Positions 52,354 through 61,039 of a DNA stretch of 64,000 bases are shown here, piece after piece (the first letter of the stretch is position 1; each line of letters opens with the position of its first letter). This stretch comes from Nocardioides sp. (GTDB lineage Bacteria; Actinomycetota; Actinomycetes; Propionibacteriales; Nocardioidaceae). The notes below the pieces were generated by a model. The model was given only the letters and a program-made list of their open reading frames with translations, was not told the DNA's origin and did not search any database. The stretch covers positions 69,521 to 133,520 of the forward strand of contig NZ_JASLGR010000039.1 in assembly GCF_030150155.1 (NCBI RefSeq), given 5' to 3'. Both the position numbers and the translations under genes were made by a program.

Positions 52354-53304
52354 ATGTCTATTGATGTTCGCAACGTGACCAAGCAGTACGGCGACTTCTA
52401 CGCGCTCAACGATGTCTCCGTCTCCATCCCCACCGGTCAGCTGACCGCCCTGCTCGGCCCCTCGGGTGGCGGGAAGTCGACCCTGCTGCGGATCATCGCC
52501 GGCCTCGACTCCGCCGACTCGGGGACCGTGCAGATCGAGGGCAAGGACGCGACCAGTCTGCCTCCGCAGAAGCGCAACGTCGGGTTCGTGTTCCAGCACT
52601 ACGCGGTGTTCAAGCACCTCTCGGTGGCGAAGAACGTCGCGTTCGGCCTGGAGATCCGCAAGAAGAGCAAGGCCGAGATCAAGCAGCGCGTCGGTGAGCT
52701 GCTGGAGCTGGTGCACCTGTCCCAGTTCGCCGACCGGCTGCCCGCCCAGCTCTCCGGCGGCCAGCGCCAGCGGATGGCGCTGGCCCGGGCCCTGGCCGTG
52801 GAGCCGAACGTGCTGCTCCTCGACGAGCCGTTCGGTGCCCTGGACGCGAAGGTCCGCAAGGAGCTGCGCGACTGGCTGCGCCGTCTGCACGACGAGGTCC
52901 ACGTCACCACCGTGTTCGTCACCCACGACCAGGAGGAGGCCCTCGAGGTCGCCGACGAGATCGTGGTGATCAACAACGGCACGGTGGAGCAGGTCGGCTC
53001 GCCCGACGACCTCTACGACCGCCCGGCCAACGACTTCGTGATGGGCTTCCTCGGCGACGTCACCCGGCTCGGCGGTCAGCTGGTGCGACCGCACGACGTC
53101 CAGATCTCGACCACCCCCGACGTCGGGGTCGAGGCCACCATCACCCGGATCCTGCGGGTCGGCTTCGAGGTGCGGATCACGGCCCTGACCATCGCCGGCG
53201 AGGAGGTGCTGGTGGAGATCACCCGTACCCACGCCCGCTCGCTCGGCCTGGCCGAGGGGTCCACGGTCTGGCTGGCGGCGGCGCCGGGCGCGACCACGGT
53301 CTGA
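52354..53304 (+). CDS. cysA: Sulfate ABC transporter ATP-binding protein CysA
   Basis: A 316-aa ATPase that powers sulfate import. Walker A is LLGPSGGGKSTLLR, signature LSGGQRQRMALARAL, Walker B VLLLDEPFGALD and H-loop VFVTHDQEEALEV. A short C-terminal regulatory (TOBE-like) part spans about residues 230-316 and is shorter than the E. coli form (about 365 aa). ATG 52354 is used. A GC-rich hairpin follows 9 bp after the stop. Confidence 0.94.
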   Translation: MSIDVRNVTKQYGDFYALNDVSVSIPTGQLTALLGPSGGGKSTLLRIIAGLDSADSGTVQIEGKDATSLPPQKRNVGFVFQHYAVFKHLSVAKNVAFGLEIRKKSKAEIKQRVGELLELVHLSQFADRLPAQLSGGQRQRMALARALAVEPNVLLLDEPFGALDAKVRKELRDWLRRLHDEVHVTTVFVTHDQEEALEVADEIVVINNGTVEQVGSPDDLYDRPANDFVMGFLGDVTRLGGQLVRPHDVQISTTPDVGVEATITRILRVGFEVRITALTIAGEEVLVEITRTHARSLGLAEGSTVWLAAAPGATTV

Positions 53305-53313
53305 GCGGAGGTC

Positions 53314-53339
53314 CCGGCGGTCCGTGCGGACCGCCGGGG
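53314..53339 (+). terminator. Hairpin terminator after cysA
   Basis: CCCGGCGGTCC (53314-53324), loop GTGC, then the exact complement GGACCGCCGGG (53329-53339). There is an 11-bp GC stem, but no U-tract follows. It lies between cysA and the convergent ABC permease gene. Confidence 0.7.
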
Positions 53340-53411
53340 TCGCCCCGGGACCGTTCCCGGCATCGCCCAGGGGGCCGCCGGGCGACCGCCCAGGTCCATT
53401 GCAGGACCCGC

Positions 53412-55607
53412 TCAGGTGTCGGCCAGGGCTTCCCGTCGGAACGTCGCACCCCCGCTGAGCCAGCCGACCGCGGCCGCGACCACCACTCCGACCGCCGTCC
53501 CGCCCGCGACCGCGGTGACGACGTCGACGGTGAACATGCCGCGGGTGCCGTTGAGGGAGACCACCGCCCACCCGCCGAGGGCGCCTACGACGGCTGCCGG
53601 GAGGGCGGCGACCAGGATCGGGAAGGTGAACTCGACCAGGTTGGCCAGGCGCAGGTCGCGCCGGCTGGCGCCGAGGGCCGCCAGCGTCGTCACCGAGCGG
53701 GCCCGCTCCCATCGGCTCTCCAGGGCTGCCATCAGGAACGAGCAGACGCTCAGCAGCAGGCCGAGCGCCACCGCGGCGCGCAGCGTGCCGACCTGGGTCC
53801 GGTAGCCGGCGTACTGGTCGGGATTGCGCATCCCGGCGTCGAGTCGGACGCCGGGGAACGCGGCCGTCAGGGCGGCCAAGGTGGTGCGGTACGACGAGTC
53901 GGCGCGCGAGACCCAGTAGGTGAGCGTGCCGTCGGCGACGTCGCCCAGCCACGGTGCCTGGGCGAGCGGGACCTTGACGTCCCAGGCCACGTCCGGGGTC
54001 GGCGCGAGGTCGCCCAGCGCCAGGGTGTGGCCGCCGACAGTGACGGAGGGCTGCGCTGCCGCGGCGGTCAGGCCGCCGCGCTGGACGGTCTCGGTGCACG
54101 GTCCGGGCCGGGTGAAGACGACGGCGGAGAGCCGCTCGACGCCGGCACAGTCGCCGACCACGACGTCGGCGGCAGCGGTCGGCCCCGGGGCGCTGACCTC
54201 GGCGGTGAAGGCCCCCTGCGGCAGTCGCTGGACCCAGCCGTGCGGCAGGTCCGCGATGGCGACCGAGATCGAGGCCTCCGTCGGGTCGCCGAACGCGGAG
54301 CGGTGCAGGGTCGCCACGAAGGCGGTGCACAGCCCGGCCAGCATCACCGACCCGGCGATGAAGGCGATCAGCTTCTGGCTCGACGGGAGCCGGTGGACGG
54401 CGCCGCGCAGACCGAGGGCGACGGTGGCGGGGACGGCGTCGCTGAGCCGGCCACTGAGGGCTGCCACCGCTGCGGGAGTGCCCAGCACGACGGCCGCGAC
54501 CGCTCCGGTGACCGCGGTGAGGATGCCGAGCGCGTGCGGGTCCGAGGCCCAGGCGGTCGTCGGGCGCAGCGCTCCGATCGCGGCCGTGGCGACGAGGTAG
54601 CCCACCGACGGCAGGCCGAGGACGAGGGCGATCCACGCCTGGAGTCGAGAGCTGCGAGTCGTACGCCGGGAGCGGCTCCGCGCGGCCAGGCTCGTCATCG
54701 AGCGGCGCGCCAGGACGCCGACAGCGGTGACGGCGACCACGCCGAGGACGACGAGCAGCACCGGGCCGATCCGGCCCTGGTGGGGCCACCACCGGATCCC
54801 GAGCAGGCCCGAGGCGCCGAGTCGGCCCTGCGTGACGACGTACGCGCCGGCTCCGAGGGCGTAGCCGAGCACCGCGATCAGGGTCATCTCGCGGCCGTAG
54901 AGCCGTGCGGCCCGGCGCGGTGACATCCCGACCAGGGTGAGCGCGAAGGAGCGCCGTGCCCGGCTCGCGGCGGACAGTCGCAGGCACGACAGCAGGAAGA
55001 GTGCGGCCGGGCTGATCACGAGCAGCACGACCTCGAGGACGGGGAGCAGCCCGGAGCCGGTGACGGAACCGCCGCCGAACCCGATCACGGCGGGTTCGGC
55101 GGCGTCCTGTCGTCCGGGGGCGTGCGCTCCGGCGGGGGCCGCGGTGACCGTGTAGGAGACCAGCTCGTCGGGGGCCGTCAGGCCGACGGCCCCGATCGTG
55201 TCGGGGGCCAGGTCGCCGACCATCGAGGCGACGCTCGGGTCCTGGCGGGCGAGGTCGCGCAGGGCGGGGGAGGCGACGCTCTGGCCGACCTGCGGCCACG
55301 CGGTCAGCCCCGGTGGGAGGGGGGAGGCGGCGGTGGCTGCCGAGACCTCCACCCGGGTCCAGGGCCGATTGTGCAGGGTCGCCGTGGTGGAGCTCAGGTG
55401 GAGGCCGGTGCTGCTGTCGTTCTCGGCGTAGACGGGGGTCCGGTCGGCCTCGACCTGGTGCGCCTGGGCGGTGACCCGGGGCGCGGCGATCCCGATCAGG
55501 ACGGCGAAGACGGCCAGCGCCACGCCCAGTGCCATCGCGCAGAGCCTGACGATCTCGCGCCGACCGGCCCCACGCAGCAGCCGGTAGGCCAGCCCGAGGT
55601 CAGCCAC
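53412..55607 (-). CDS. FtsX-type ABC transporter permease, 10 predicted helices
   Basis: A 731-aa membrane protein. Helix 1 is near residues 22-45 (LCAMALGVALAVFAVLIGI), followed by an extracytoplasmic domain to about 185 and helices from LLPVLEVVLLVISPAALFLL onward. A second extracytoplasmic region at about 450-600 has a Cys pair (VVGDCAG and GPCTETV). FtsX-like helix sets occur before (RSFALTLVGMSPRRAARL) and after it (RSVTTLAALGASRRDLRLAN). Ten helices in one chain fit antimicrobial-peptide export or immunity and LolCE-like permeases. GTG 55607 overlaps the ATPase stop by 8 nt. Confidence 0.85.
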   Translation of the reverse strand: MADLGLAYRLLRGAGRREIVRLCAMALGVALAVFAVLIGIAAPRVTAQAHQVEADRTPVYAENDSSTGLHLSSTTATLHNRPWTRVEVSAATAASPLPPGLTAWPQVGQSVASPALRDLARQDPSVASMVGDLAPDTIGAVGLTAPDELVSYTVTAAPAGAHAPGRQDAAEPAVIGFGGGSVTGSGLLPVLEVVLLVISPAALFLLSCLRLSAASRARRSFALTLVGMSPRRAARLYGREMTLIAVLGYALGAGAYVVTQGRLGASGLLGIRWWPHQGRIGPVLLVVLGVVAVTAVGVLARRSMTSLAARSRSRRTTRSSRLQAWIALVLGLPSVGYLVATAAIGALRPTTAWASDPHALGILTAVTGAVAAVVLGTPAAVAALSGRLSDAVPATVALGLRGAVHRLPSSQKLIAFIAGSVMLAGLCTAFVATLHRSAFGDPTEASISVAIADLPHGWVQRLPQGAFTAEVSAPGPTAAADVVVGDCAGVERLSAVVFTRPGPCTETVQRGGLTAAAAQPSVTVGGHTLALGDLAPTPDVAWDVKVPLAQAPWLGDVADGTLTYWVSRADSSYRTTLAALTAAFPGVRLDAGMRNPDQYAGYRTQVGTLRAAVALGLLLSVCSFLMAALESRWERARSVTTLAALGASRRDLRLANLVEFTFPILVAALPAAVVGALGGWAVVSLNGTRGMFTVDVVTAVAGGTAVGVVVAAAVGWLSGGATFRREALADT

Positions 55608-56319
55608 GCGCTTCCTCGCGCGCGGTGCCGTCGGCCTGGCGGCGCCGGTCGGTGCTCACCGTGCCGTCGGTGAGCACGATCTGGCGATCGAAGCGGTCGG
55701 CCACGTCGGGGTCGTGGGTGACCGTGACCAGCAGGCTGCCGATCTCGGCGACCTGGTGCAGCAGCAGGTCGAGTACGACGTCACGGTGCGCCCGATCCAG
55801 GGCACCGGTCGGCTCGTCGGCGAAGACGACAGCGGGGCGGGCGGCGACGGCACGCCCGACCGCACAGCGTTGGGCCTGGCCGCCCGAGACTTGGCTGGGG
55901 CGCCGGTCGGCGCTCTCGGTGATGCCGAGCAGGGCGATGAGCTCGTCGACCCGCGCGGTGACCTCGCGGCGGGGGCGGCGGGCCAGCTGGAGCGGGAGCG
56001 CGATGTTCTGGCGCAGGGTGAGCTCGGGGACGAGGTCGGCGGACTGGAAGACGAAGCCGACGTGGCGCAGCCGCAGGTCGGCGAGCTGGTCGGCGGAGAG
56101 GTCGGCCAGGTCGTGGCCGAGCAGGGTGACGGTGCCGGAGTCGGGCCGCTCCAGCCCCGAGAGGCAGTAGAGCAGGCTGGTCTTGCCCGACCCCGAGGGG
56201 CCGGTGATGGCGGTCGCCTCCGAGTCGGCGAACCGAAGGGACAGGCCGGTCAGGACCGGCTGGTGTCCGTAGGCCAGGGTGAGGGCGTCGGCTCGGAGGG
56301 GACCGTCGGTGATCGTCAC
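55600..56319 (-). CDS. ABC transporter ATP-binding protein (MacB/LolD type)
   Basis: A 239-aa ATPase. Walker A ITGPSGSGKTSLLYCLSGL, Q-loop VFQSADLVPELTLRQNIALP, signature VSGGQAQRCAVGRAV, Walker B AVVFADEPTGALD and H-loop LVTVTHDPDVADRF. It is of the family that pairs with FtsX-like permeases and moves substrates outward or within the membrane. GTG 56319 is chosen, with GGTGGA 10 nt upstream; GTG 56334 is a second option. The secreted four-Cys protein gene ends 17 bp upstream. Confidence 0.88.
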   Translation of the reverse strand: MTITDGPLRADALTLAYGHQPVLTGLSLRFADSEATAITGPSGSGKTSLLYCLSGLERPDSGTVTLLGHDLADLSADQLADLRLRHVGFVFQSADLVPELTLRQNIALPLQLARRPRREVTARVDELIALLGITESADRRPSQVSGGQAQRCAVGRAVAARPAVVFADEPTGALDRAHRDVVLDLLLHQVAEIGSLLVTVTHDPDVADRFDRQIVLTDGTVSTDRRRQADGTAREEARG

Positions 56320-56336
56320 AGCGTCAGGATCCACCC

Positions 56337-56750
56337 TCAGCGGTTGACGGTCTTGCTGGAGCAGTCGTCGCCGTACCAGTGTTCGCGACAGACCTGGAGC
56401 GAGATCGAGCCGTGCACGATCACGTCGCGGCCCGACAGGCAGCTGCTGTAGCCGTAGGAGGTCTTCGAGTTGCCCTGCTTGATCTTGGCCCAGCCGTAGC
56501 CGTCGACCTTGGCGTTGAGGTGGATGTTGGGGGTGGTGACGACCAGGGTGCCGCCGACGTACCCGTCGTAGGCGGCGACACTGCTGGTGCCCCAACGGCA
56601 TCCGGAGTACTTGAAGTTGTAGACGCCGCCGGACGTGTAGGCGCCGTCGGTGCTGACGTTGAGGCCACCGCTGGTGGCTGCCACGGCGGCGCCTGCGCCG
56701 GCTATGACGAGGGCCCCGGTGCCGAGGATTCCGAGAACTGTCTTCCGCAT
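56337..56750 (-). CDS. Small secreted four-cysteine protein of unknown function
   Basis: A 137-aa precursor that I do not recognise. Residues 1-25 form a signal peptide (VLGILGTGALVIAGAGAAVAA). The mature part of about 112 residues is rich in Gly, Ser, Tyr and beta-strand patterns, with four cysteines at 51, 104, 121 and 130 and a WYGDDCSSKT end. Two disulfides are possible. AAGGACA is well placed before the ATG; in-frame sequence upstream is not coding. It is first in a gene set with the ATPase and permease that handle peptides in other families (compare lactococcin-972 loci). The sequence does not match that family's GGTWxYG core, so bacteriocin is only a guess. Confidence 0.75.
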   Translation of the reverse strand: MRKTVLGILGTGALVIAGAGAAVAATSGGLNVSTDGAYTSGGVYNFKYSGCRWGTSSVAAYDGYVGGTLVVTTPNIHLNAKVDGYGWAKIKQGNSKTSYGYSSCLSGRDVIVHGSISLQVCREHWYGDDCSSKTVNR

Positions 56751-56774
56751 GGGTTGTCCTTCTGCTGGGAGCGC

Positions 56775-56811
56775 GATGCGCGCATCAGGGAGAACTGCTT
56801 CGTACGTTCTC
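56775..56811. promoter_or_regulatory. Palindromes upstream of the secreted four-Cys protein gene
   Basis: GATGCGCGCATC (56775-56786) is a perfect 12-bp palindrome. GAGAAC (56790-56795) and GTTCTC (56806-56811) are inverted copies 10 nt apart. Both lie within 65 bp upstream of the start codon. They could bind a regulator or shape the mRNA leader. The 10-nt spacing is too wide for an actinobacterial LexA box. Confidence 0.4.
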
Positions 56812-56869
56812 TGGATGTCCGCCGCGCCGCCGCGTGGGACCCCCACATTGAGGTAACCCGGTGCGGGGC

Positions 56870-57376
56870 TCAGGTGACCGTGATCGGCTGGGTCAGCCGG
56901 CCGGTGCGTCCCGGGATCTCCACCATTGCCACGTAGTTGCCGGGCGGCAGGGCCGTCCCGTTGGCGGTCCGTGCCGGGAAGTCGGGGCCGGGGTAGGTCT
57001 CGTCGTAGCCCGGCTCCATCGTGCGCGGCCCGGAGCAGTCGATGATGTAGGCGCCCCACAGGTCGGTCTCGTTGTTGGCCTCGTCGACGGGGACGATCGC
57101 GTAGCGGTAGGCCGCCACCTGGCAGCCCGGGTCGACCACGGGGTCCTTCGACCGGTTGGCGATCGCCCAGGTGCTGTGCACGCTCCGGCCGCCGGCGACG
57201 TGGCTGTCGGCCAGGGTCAGGCGCAGGTCGAGGCTGTCGAAGCGCTGCGCCTGCGCGGAGCCGGGAGCCATACAGCCGGTCGCGAGCGCGACGAGGGCGA
57301 GCCCGGCCAGCAGGAGAGCTGGTCGACGGGCTCCGGTGGTCGCTCGGGCGTGGGTCGCCGCGCGATGACGGGGCAT
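56870..57376 (-). CDS. Lipoprotein of unknown function
   Basis: A 168-aa exported lipoprotein. The hydrophobic segment PALLLAGLALVALATGC ends in a lipobox, Cys near residue 35. The mature protein has a beta-rich, Ig-like pattern (HSTWAIANRSKDPVVDPGC) and ends in PPGNYVAMVEIPG. Two further cysteines, GCQVAAY and IIDCSGP, may pair. ATG 57376 is used. It lies 119 bp upstream of the secreted four-Cys gene, in the same direction. A role in the ABC cassette is possible but not shown. Confidence 0.7.
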   Translation of the reverse strand: MPRHRAATHARATTGARRPALLLAGLALVALATGCMAPGSAQAQRFDSLDLRLTLADSHVAGGRSVHSTWAIANRSKDPVVDPGCQVAAYRYAIVPVDEANNETDLWGAYIIDCSGPRTMEPGYDETYPGPDFPARTANGTALPPGNYVAMVEIPGRTGRLTQPITVT

Positions 57377-57441
57377 ACCCCTATGACGGGGTGAGGTGCC
57401 GTTTCGGTTGCACCCGGGCCGAGGTTTTTCTCAGCGCACGC

Positions 57442-57906
57442 TCAGTGCGGCTGCCAGGCCTCTTCGTTGGCGGTCCGGTTGGTCACCGCGGTGGGCAGCT
57501 TGCGGGTGGCGAGCTGCTCCATGGTGACGAACTCCAGCACCTCGCGGATGGCGTCGCGGGCCGCGATCCAGACCTGCTGCAGGCCGTCGGCGGTCTCGTT
57601 GTAGGTGACCGACTCCGGGCGGAGTCCGTAGACCGAGACCAGGGGGCCGTCGACGGCCCGGATCACGTCGGCGACGGTGACGGCCGAGGCCGGGCGGGCC
57701 AGCCGCCAGCCGCCCGAGGGGCCACGCTGAGAGAGCACGATGTCGGCCTTGCGCAGGTCGGCGAGGATCGCCTGGAGGAACCCGTGCGGGATCTCCTGGA
57801 GCTTGCCGAGCTCCTCCGCACTCACCGCCTTGCCGTCCTCACGGACGACCATCTCGATGAGGGCCCGGAGGGCGTAGTCCGACTTTGCTGAAACGCGCAC
57901 GGCCAT
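57442..57906 (-). CDS. Rrf2-family transcriptional regulator without cysteines
   Basis: A 154-aa winged-helix protein. It opens with RVSAKSDYALRALIEMVV and contains the Rrf2 signature VLSQRGPSGGWRLARPAS and a C-terminal dimerisation helix. No cysteine is present at all, so it cannot bind an Fe-S cluster like IscR or NsrR. CymR-type sulfur regulators also lack a cluster. It is encoded 39 nt downstream of mftF on the same strand and about 4 kb from the sulfate operon, so it could control either. ATG 57906 is used. Confidence 0.85.
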   Translation of the reverse strand: MAVRVSAKSDYALRALIEMVVREDGKAVSAEELGKLQEIPHGFLQAILADLRKADIVLSQRGPSGGWRLARPASAVTVADVIRAVDGPLVSVYGLRPESVTYNETADGLQQVWIAARDAIREVLEFVTMEQLATRKLPTAVTNRTANEEAWQPH

Positions 57907-57945
57907 AGTCTGTCAGATCGATGAGAATTGGTGGGCTGGACAGAT

Positions 57946-59538
57946 TCAGCCTGCGGTCGTGCGACGTCCGCTCCTGCGTCGTACGACGTCCACCGCCAGG
58001 CCCCGCCACGACCGGCTCCGCACCGCGCCCACCCAGACCCCGAGCCCGTAGGCCAGGTCGTCGAGCCGGCGCCCGACCAGCAGCGTCGGCAGGCCGACGC
58101 CGGGCAGGTCGGGTCGGCGCAACGGCCGGTCCAGGGTCAGCGCCACCGCGGTGTCGACCAGGACCGCGCTGCCCACCATCCGACGCACGGTCGGGGACAC
58201 CGCGCAGCCGACGGCGGCCGCGGGCCACCAGTGCCGCAGCAGCAGTGCCGACTCCTGGCGCACCGACCAGCCGAGCCCACGCAGCGCCAGCAGGTCGGCG
58301 GTCCGGCCACGGCCGTCGAACTCCGGCAGCGTCGCGGCTACCGATCGCCGGGCCGACCAGGTCGCGGCGGCGGCCAGTGTCACCGACCAGGGCCGGCGCA
58401 GCAGGATCCCGGCGCCTGCGGCCGCCATCAGCGGGGTCAGGCGTGCCACCGCCACCGCGTCGCCGTGCCGATCGGCCAGCGGCCCCGACCCGGTGCCGTA
58501 GAGCAGCTTGCGCGACAGCATCTCGCCCAGCCCGGCCCGGACGTCGTGACCGACCTCGACCCCGGGCTCGTAGCGCACCGTCCAGCCCGCCGCGAGCGTG
58601 CGCCAGACCAGGTCGACGTCCTCGCCGACCCGCATCGCGTCGTCGAAGCCGGTCCGGTCCAGGCTGCGCAGCGCCGCGGTGCGGGCGACCAGGCAGGCGC
58701 TGGGCAGCCAGCCGACCGCAGCGCCGACGGCGACCGAGCAGCGACGCTCGCCCAGGGCCAGGGAGGACGCGCCGGCGTCGTACCGCTCGAACCAACGCGG
58801 TCGCGGCGAGCGCAGTACGCCGCGCACCAGCGGCCCGACCAGGGCGACCCGAGGGTCGGCGAGCTGGGCGGTCAGGGCCACCAGCGCGGGCAGCGGGGCG
58901 GTGACGTCGGAGTCGACGAAGGCGACGGCGGTCGTGGTGACCGCTGTGAGACCGGCGTTGCGGGCGCCGGCGGGACCGACGTTGGTGGACAGCGCGATCA
59001 CCTCGGCGCCGTGCCGGGCCGCGACCGCGGCGACGGCGGCCGGGTCGTGGGAGGCGTCGTCGACGACCAGCAGCCGGGGCAGGGCGGTAGGGGTGGAGTC
59101 GGCGTCGGAGGGTGCGGGAGCCGGGGAGGAGGTCGACCGCAGTGCCGCCAGGCAGCGGTCCAGCTGCGCGGGGCGATCGCGGACCGGCACCACCACGGTG
59201 AGGTCGGCGACCGGCAGCGGCGCCGTCACCTCGGGGTCGGCCAGGTTGCCGTCGAGCAGGCGCCGGGCGACCAGGGCGGCGGCGGCGTCGGTGACGGTGA
59301 GGGTCGGGCCGGCGAGCAGGCGTACGGCGGCGGGGCTCAGCCGGATCGACCGCGTCGGTGAGCCGCCGATCAGCACGATCGCGCCGTCGGGGGTGCGATG
59401 GGTGGCGGTGTCGGCGCGGAGCCGGAGCCGGAACCCGTCGGGCAGGGGCTGGTAGCGCGGATCCTCGCTCGGCGGCTGCTGTGCTGAGCCGGCGGGAGCG
59501 GGGGTCGCAGCCGCAGCCGGCCCCGCGGTCGTGCTCAT
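57946..59538 (-). CDS. mftF: Mycofactocin system glycosyltransferase MftF
   Basis: A 530-aa protein that adds sugar (oligoglucoside) to mycofactocin, according to family work in Mycobacterium. An N-terminal region of about 90 residues precedes the GT2 domain: DLTVVVPVRDRPAQLDRCLA, LLVVDDASHDP, FVDSDVTAPL with its DxD, and GEDVDLVWRT. A C-terminal part with several hydrophobic helices (AAGAGILLRRPWSVTLAAAA) probably anchors it. ATG 59538 overlaps the SDR stop by 4 nt. It is the last mft gene in this cluster. Confidence 0.93.
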   Translation of the reverse strand: MSTTAGPAAAATPAPAGSAQQPPSEDPRYQPLPDGFRLRLRADTATHRTPDGAIVLIGGSPTRSIRLSPAAVRLLAGPTLTVTDAAAALVARRLLDGNLADPEVTAPLPVADLTVVVPVRDRPAQLDRCLAALRSTSSPAPAPSDADSTPTALPRLLVVDDASHDPAAVAAVAARHGAEVIALSTNVGPAGARNAGLTAVTTTAVAFVDSDVTAPLPALVALTAQLADPRVALVGPLVRGVLRSPRPRWFERYDAGASSLALGERRCSVAVGAAVGWLPSACLVARTAALRSLDRTGFDDAMRVGEDVDLVWRTLAAGWTVRYEPGVEVGHDVRAGLGEMLSRKLLYGTGSGPLADRHGDAVAVARLTPLMAAAGAGILLRRPWSVTLAAAATWSARRSVAATLPEFDGRGRTADLLALRGLGWSVRQESALLLRHWWPAAAVGCAVSPTVRRMVGSAVLVDTAVALTLDRPLRRPDLPGVGLPTLLVGRRLDDLAYGLGVWVGAVRSRSWRGLAVDVVRRRSGRRTTAG

Positions 59539-60332
59539 CCCGCGAACCCACCGTCGGCCGCGACCACCGAGCCGTTGAGCACCGCACCGGCCGGGGAGCA
59601 GGCGAACGCGATCGTGGCGGCGAGCTCCTCGGCGGCCAGCGGTCGACGCAGGAGCTGGTGGTCGGCCAGGTCGGTCGCGGTGACGTCGTACAGGTCGGCG
59701 GTGGCGTTCAGCATCGCGGTGTCGGTGGAGCCGGGGGAGACGGCGCAGGCGGTCACCCCGGTGCCGACCAGGTCGGCGGCGAGCCCCTTCACCATCCCGA
59801 CCACGGCGTGCTTGGCGGCGTTGTAGGCCGCCAGGTGGAACAGTCCGCGGCTGCCCGCTGCCGAGGCGACCGCGACGAACCGGCCGCGCGAGGGGTCCGG
59901 TCCGGCGAGCAGGTGCGGGACCGTCGCGGCGGCGGTGTTCCACACCCCGACGGCGTCGATCTGCCAGAGCAGGTCGAGCTGTGCGGGCGGTGTCCGCCAC
60001 AGCGGCTGCCCACCGGCGACGATCCCGGCAGCGGCGACGGCCGCGTCGAGCCTGCCCCACCGCTCCACCGCGCGCCGTGCTGCCTGGGCCAGCGCCTGCT
60101 GATCCCGTACGTCGGCCACGGCGACCTCCACGTCGGCGTACGGCTCGGCGACGGCCTCCAGGTCGGCCACGGTCGGCATCGGGTAGAGCCCGTCGCCGGG
60201 GGTCGGCCCGGCGCACCAGTCCAGGGCCAGCACCGCCCAGCCCGCCTCGGCGAGGGTGCGGACGGTCGCGGCACCGATGCCTCGGGCGGCGCCGGTGACC
60301 AGCGCCACCCCGGTCGGAACCGGGGTCGTCAT
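59535..60332 (-). CDS. Mycofactocin-coupled SDR oxidoreductase
   Basis: A 265-aa short-chain dehydrogenase. LVTGAARGIGAA binds the dinucleotide, and the catalytic Tyr/Lys are in AAYNAAKHAVVG. Between strand 2 (LALDWC) and VADVRD lies an extra stretch with LYPMPTVADLEAV. This insertion is the hallmark of SDRs that keep NAD tightly bound and need mycofactocin as the external acceptor. Position between mftE and mftF supports that. Substrate unknown; alcohols are typical. ATG overlaps the mftE stop by 4 nt. Confidence 0.85.
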   Translation of the reverse strand: MTTPVPTGVALVTGAARGIGAATVRTLAEAGWAVLALDWCAGPTPGDGLYPMPTVADLEAVAEPYADVEVAVADVRDQQALAQAARRAVERWGRLDAAVAAAGIVAGGQPLWRTPPAQLDLLWQIDAVGVWNTAAATVPHLLAGPDPSRGRFVAVASAAGSRGLFHLAAYNAAKHAVVGMVKGLAADLVGTGVTACAVSPGSTDTAMLNATADLYDVTATDLADHQLLRRPLAAEELAATIAFACSPAGAVLNGSVVAADGGFAG

Positions 60333-61039
60333 CGCGTCTGTCCCGTCGCGGCCGGGGCACGGTGGTGCAGCAGCTCCGCGCTCAGCTCGGCCACCATCGA
60401 GTCCAGCACCTCGGCGCCCTCGGCGGCGCTGGCGCCGGTCGGGTCACCGAGGATGCCGTTGGCCGAGACCGCCGCGACCCCACCGGCGATCATCGCGGGC
60501 AGGATCTCGCGCAGCGGCCGGGTGTCCCCGGGCTCGGCCCGCTCCAGGCGCACCGACTCCGGTGCCAGATGGAGCAGCAGCGAGGTCTCGGTGCGCCCGG
60601 CATGGAGGTCGACGCCCTCGGTGCGGCACGGCAGCCAGCAGACGTCGTGGCTCTCGGCGTCGAGCTGGGCCACGGCCCGGGTGAGGGCCTGGGCGTTGCC
60701 GCCGTGGCCGTTGATCAGGACCACCCGGTCGGCCCAGGTACGCGCCGAGCGGACCAGCTCGACGACGACCTGGTGCAGCACCTCGGTGCCGATCGACACC
60801 GTGCCGGGGAACGACTGGTGCTCGCCGCTGGAGCCGAAGGAGAGCGCGGGTGCCACCCAGACCGGGTGCCCGACCCCGCCCAGACGCCGGCCCACCCCGT
60901 CGGCGACGGCCTGGGCGATCCGGGTGTCGGTGTCGAGCGGCAGGTGCGGACCGTGCTGCTCGACCGAGCCCACCGGCACCACCAGCACCCGGCGCGTCGC
61001 CGCGTCGGGCCAGGTGGTGTCGGCGAGCCGATGCGTCAT
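60329..61039 (-). CDS. mftE: Mycofactocin precursor peptidase MftE
   Basis: Creatininase-family metallopeptidase, 236 aa, that cuts modified MftA to release the C-terminal Val-Tyr-derived dipeptide. Metal-binding patterns are GSVEQHGPHLPLDTD, INGHGGNAQAL and HAGRTETSLLLHLAPE. The start directly follows the mftD stop with no gap, so translation is coupled. 236 residues is the family length. Confidence 0.93.
   Translation of the reverse strand: MTHRLADTTWPDAATRRVLVVPVGSVEQHGPHLPLDTDTRIAQAVADGVGRRLGGVGHPVWVAPALSFGSSGEHQSFPGTVSIGTEVLHQVVVELVRSARTWADRVVLINGHGGNAQALTRAVAQLDAESHDVCWLPCRTEGVDLHAGRTETSLLLHLAPESVRLERAEPGDTRPLREILPAMIAGGVAAVSANGILGDPTGASAAEGAEVLDSMVAELSAELLHHRAPAATGQTR

Noticed and set aside
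51421..55299. Very long antisense open frame on the minus strand across cysA and the permease gene
   Set aside because: It is Arg/Pro-rich without domains, and runs opposite or out of frame to well-supported genes; this is a normal high-GC shadow.
56337..56750. Lactococcin-972 bacteriocin
   Set aside because: Gene order fits, but the mature protein lacks the GGTWxYG core and has four cysteines; kept only as an unknown secreted protein.
56790..56811. LexA/SOS box
   Set aside because: GAAC and GTTC are present, but 12 nt apart instead of 4.
57442..57906. IscR or NsrR assignment of the Rrf2 protein
   Set aside because: There is no cysteine in the protein, so no Fe-S cluster can be bound in the usual way.
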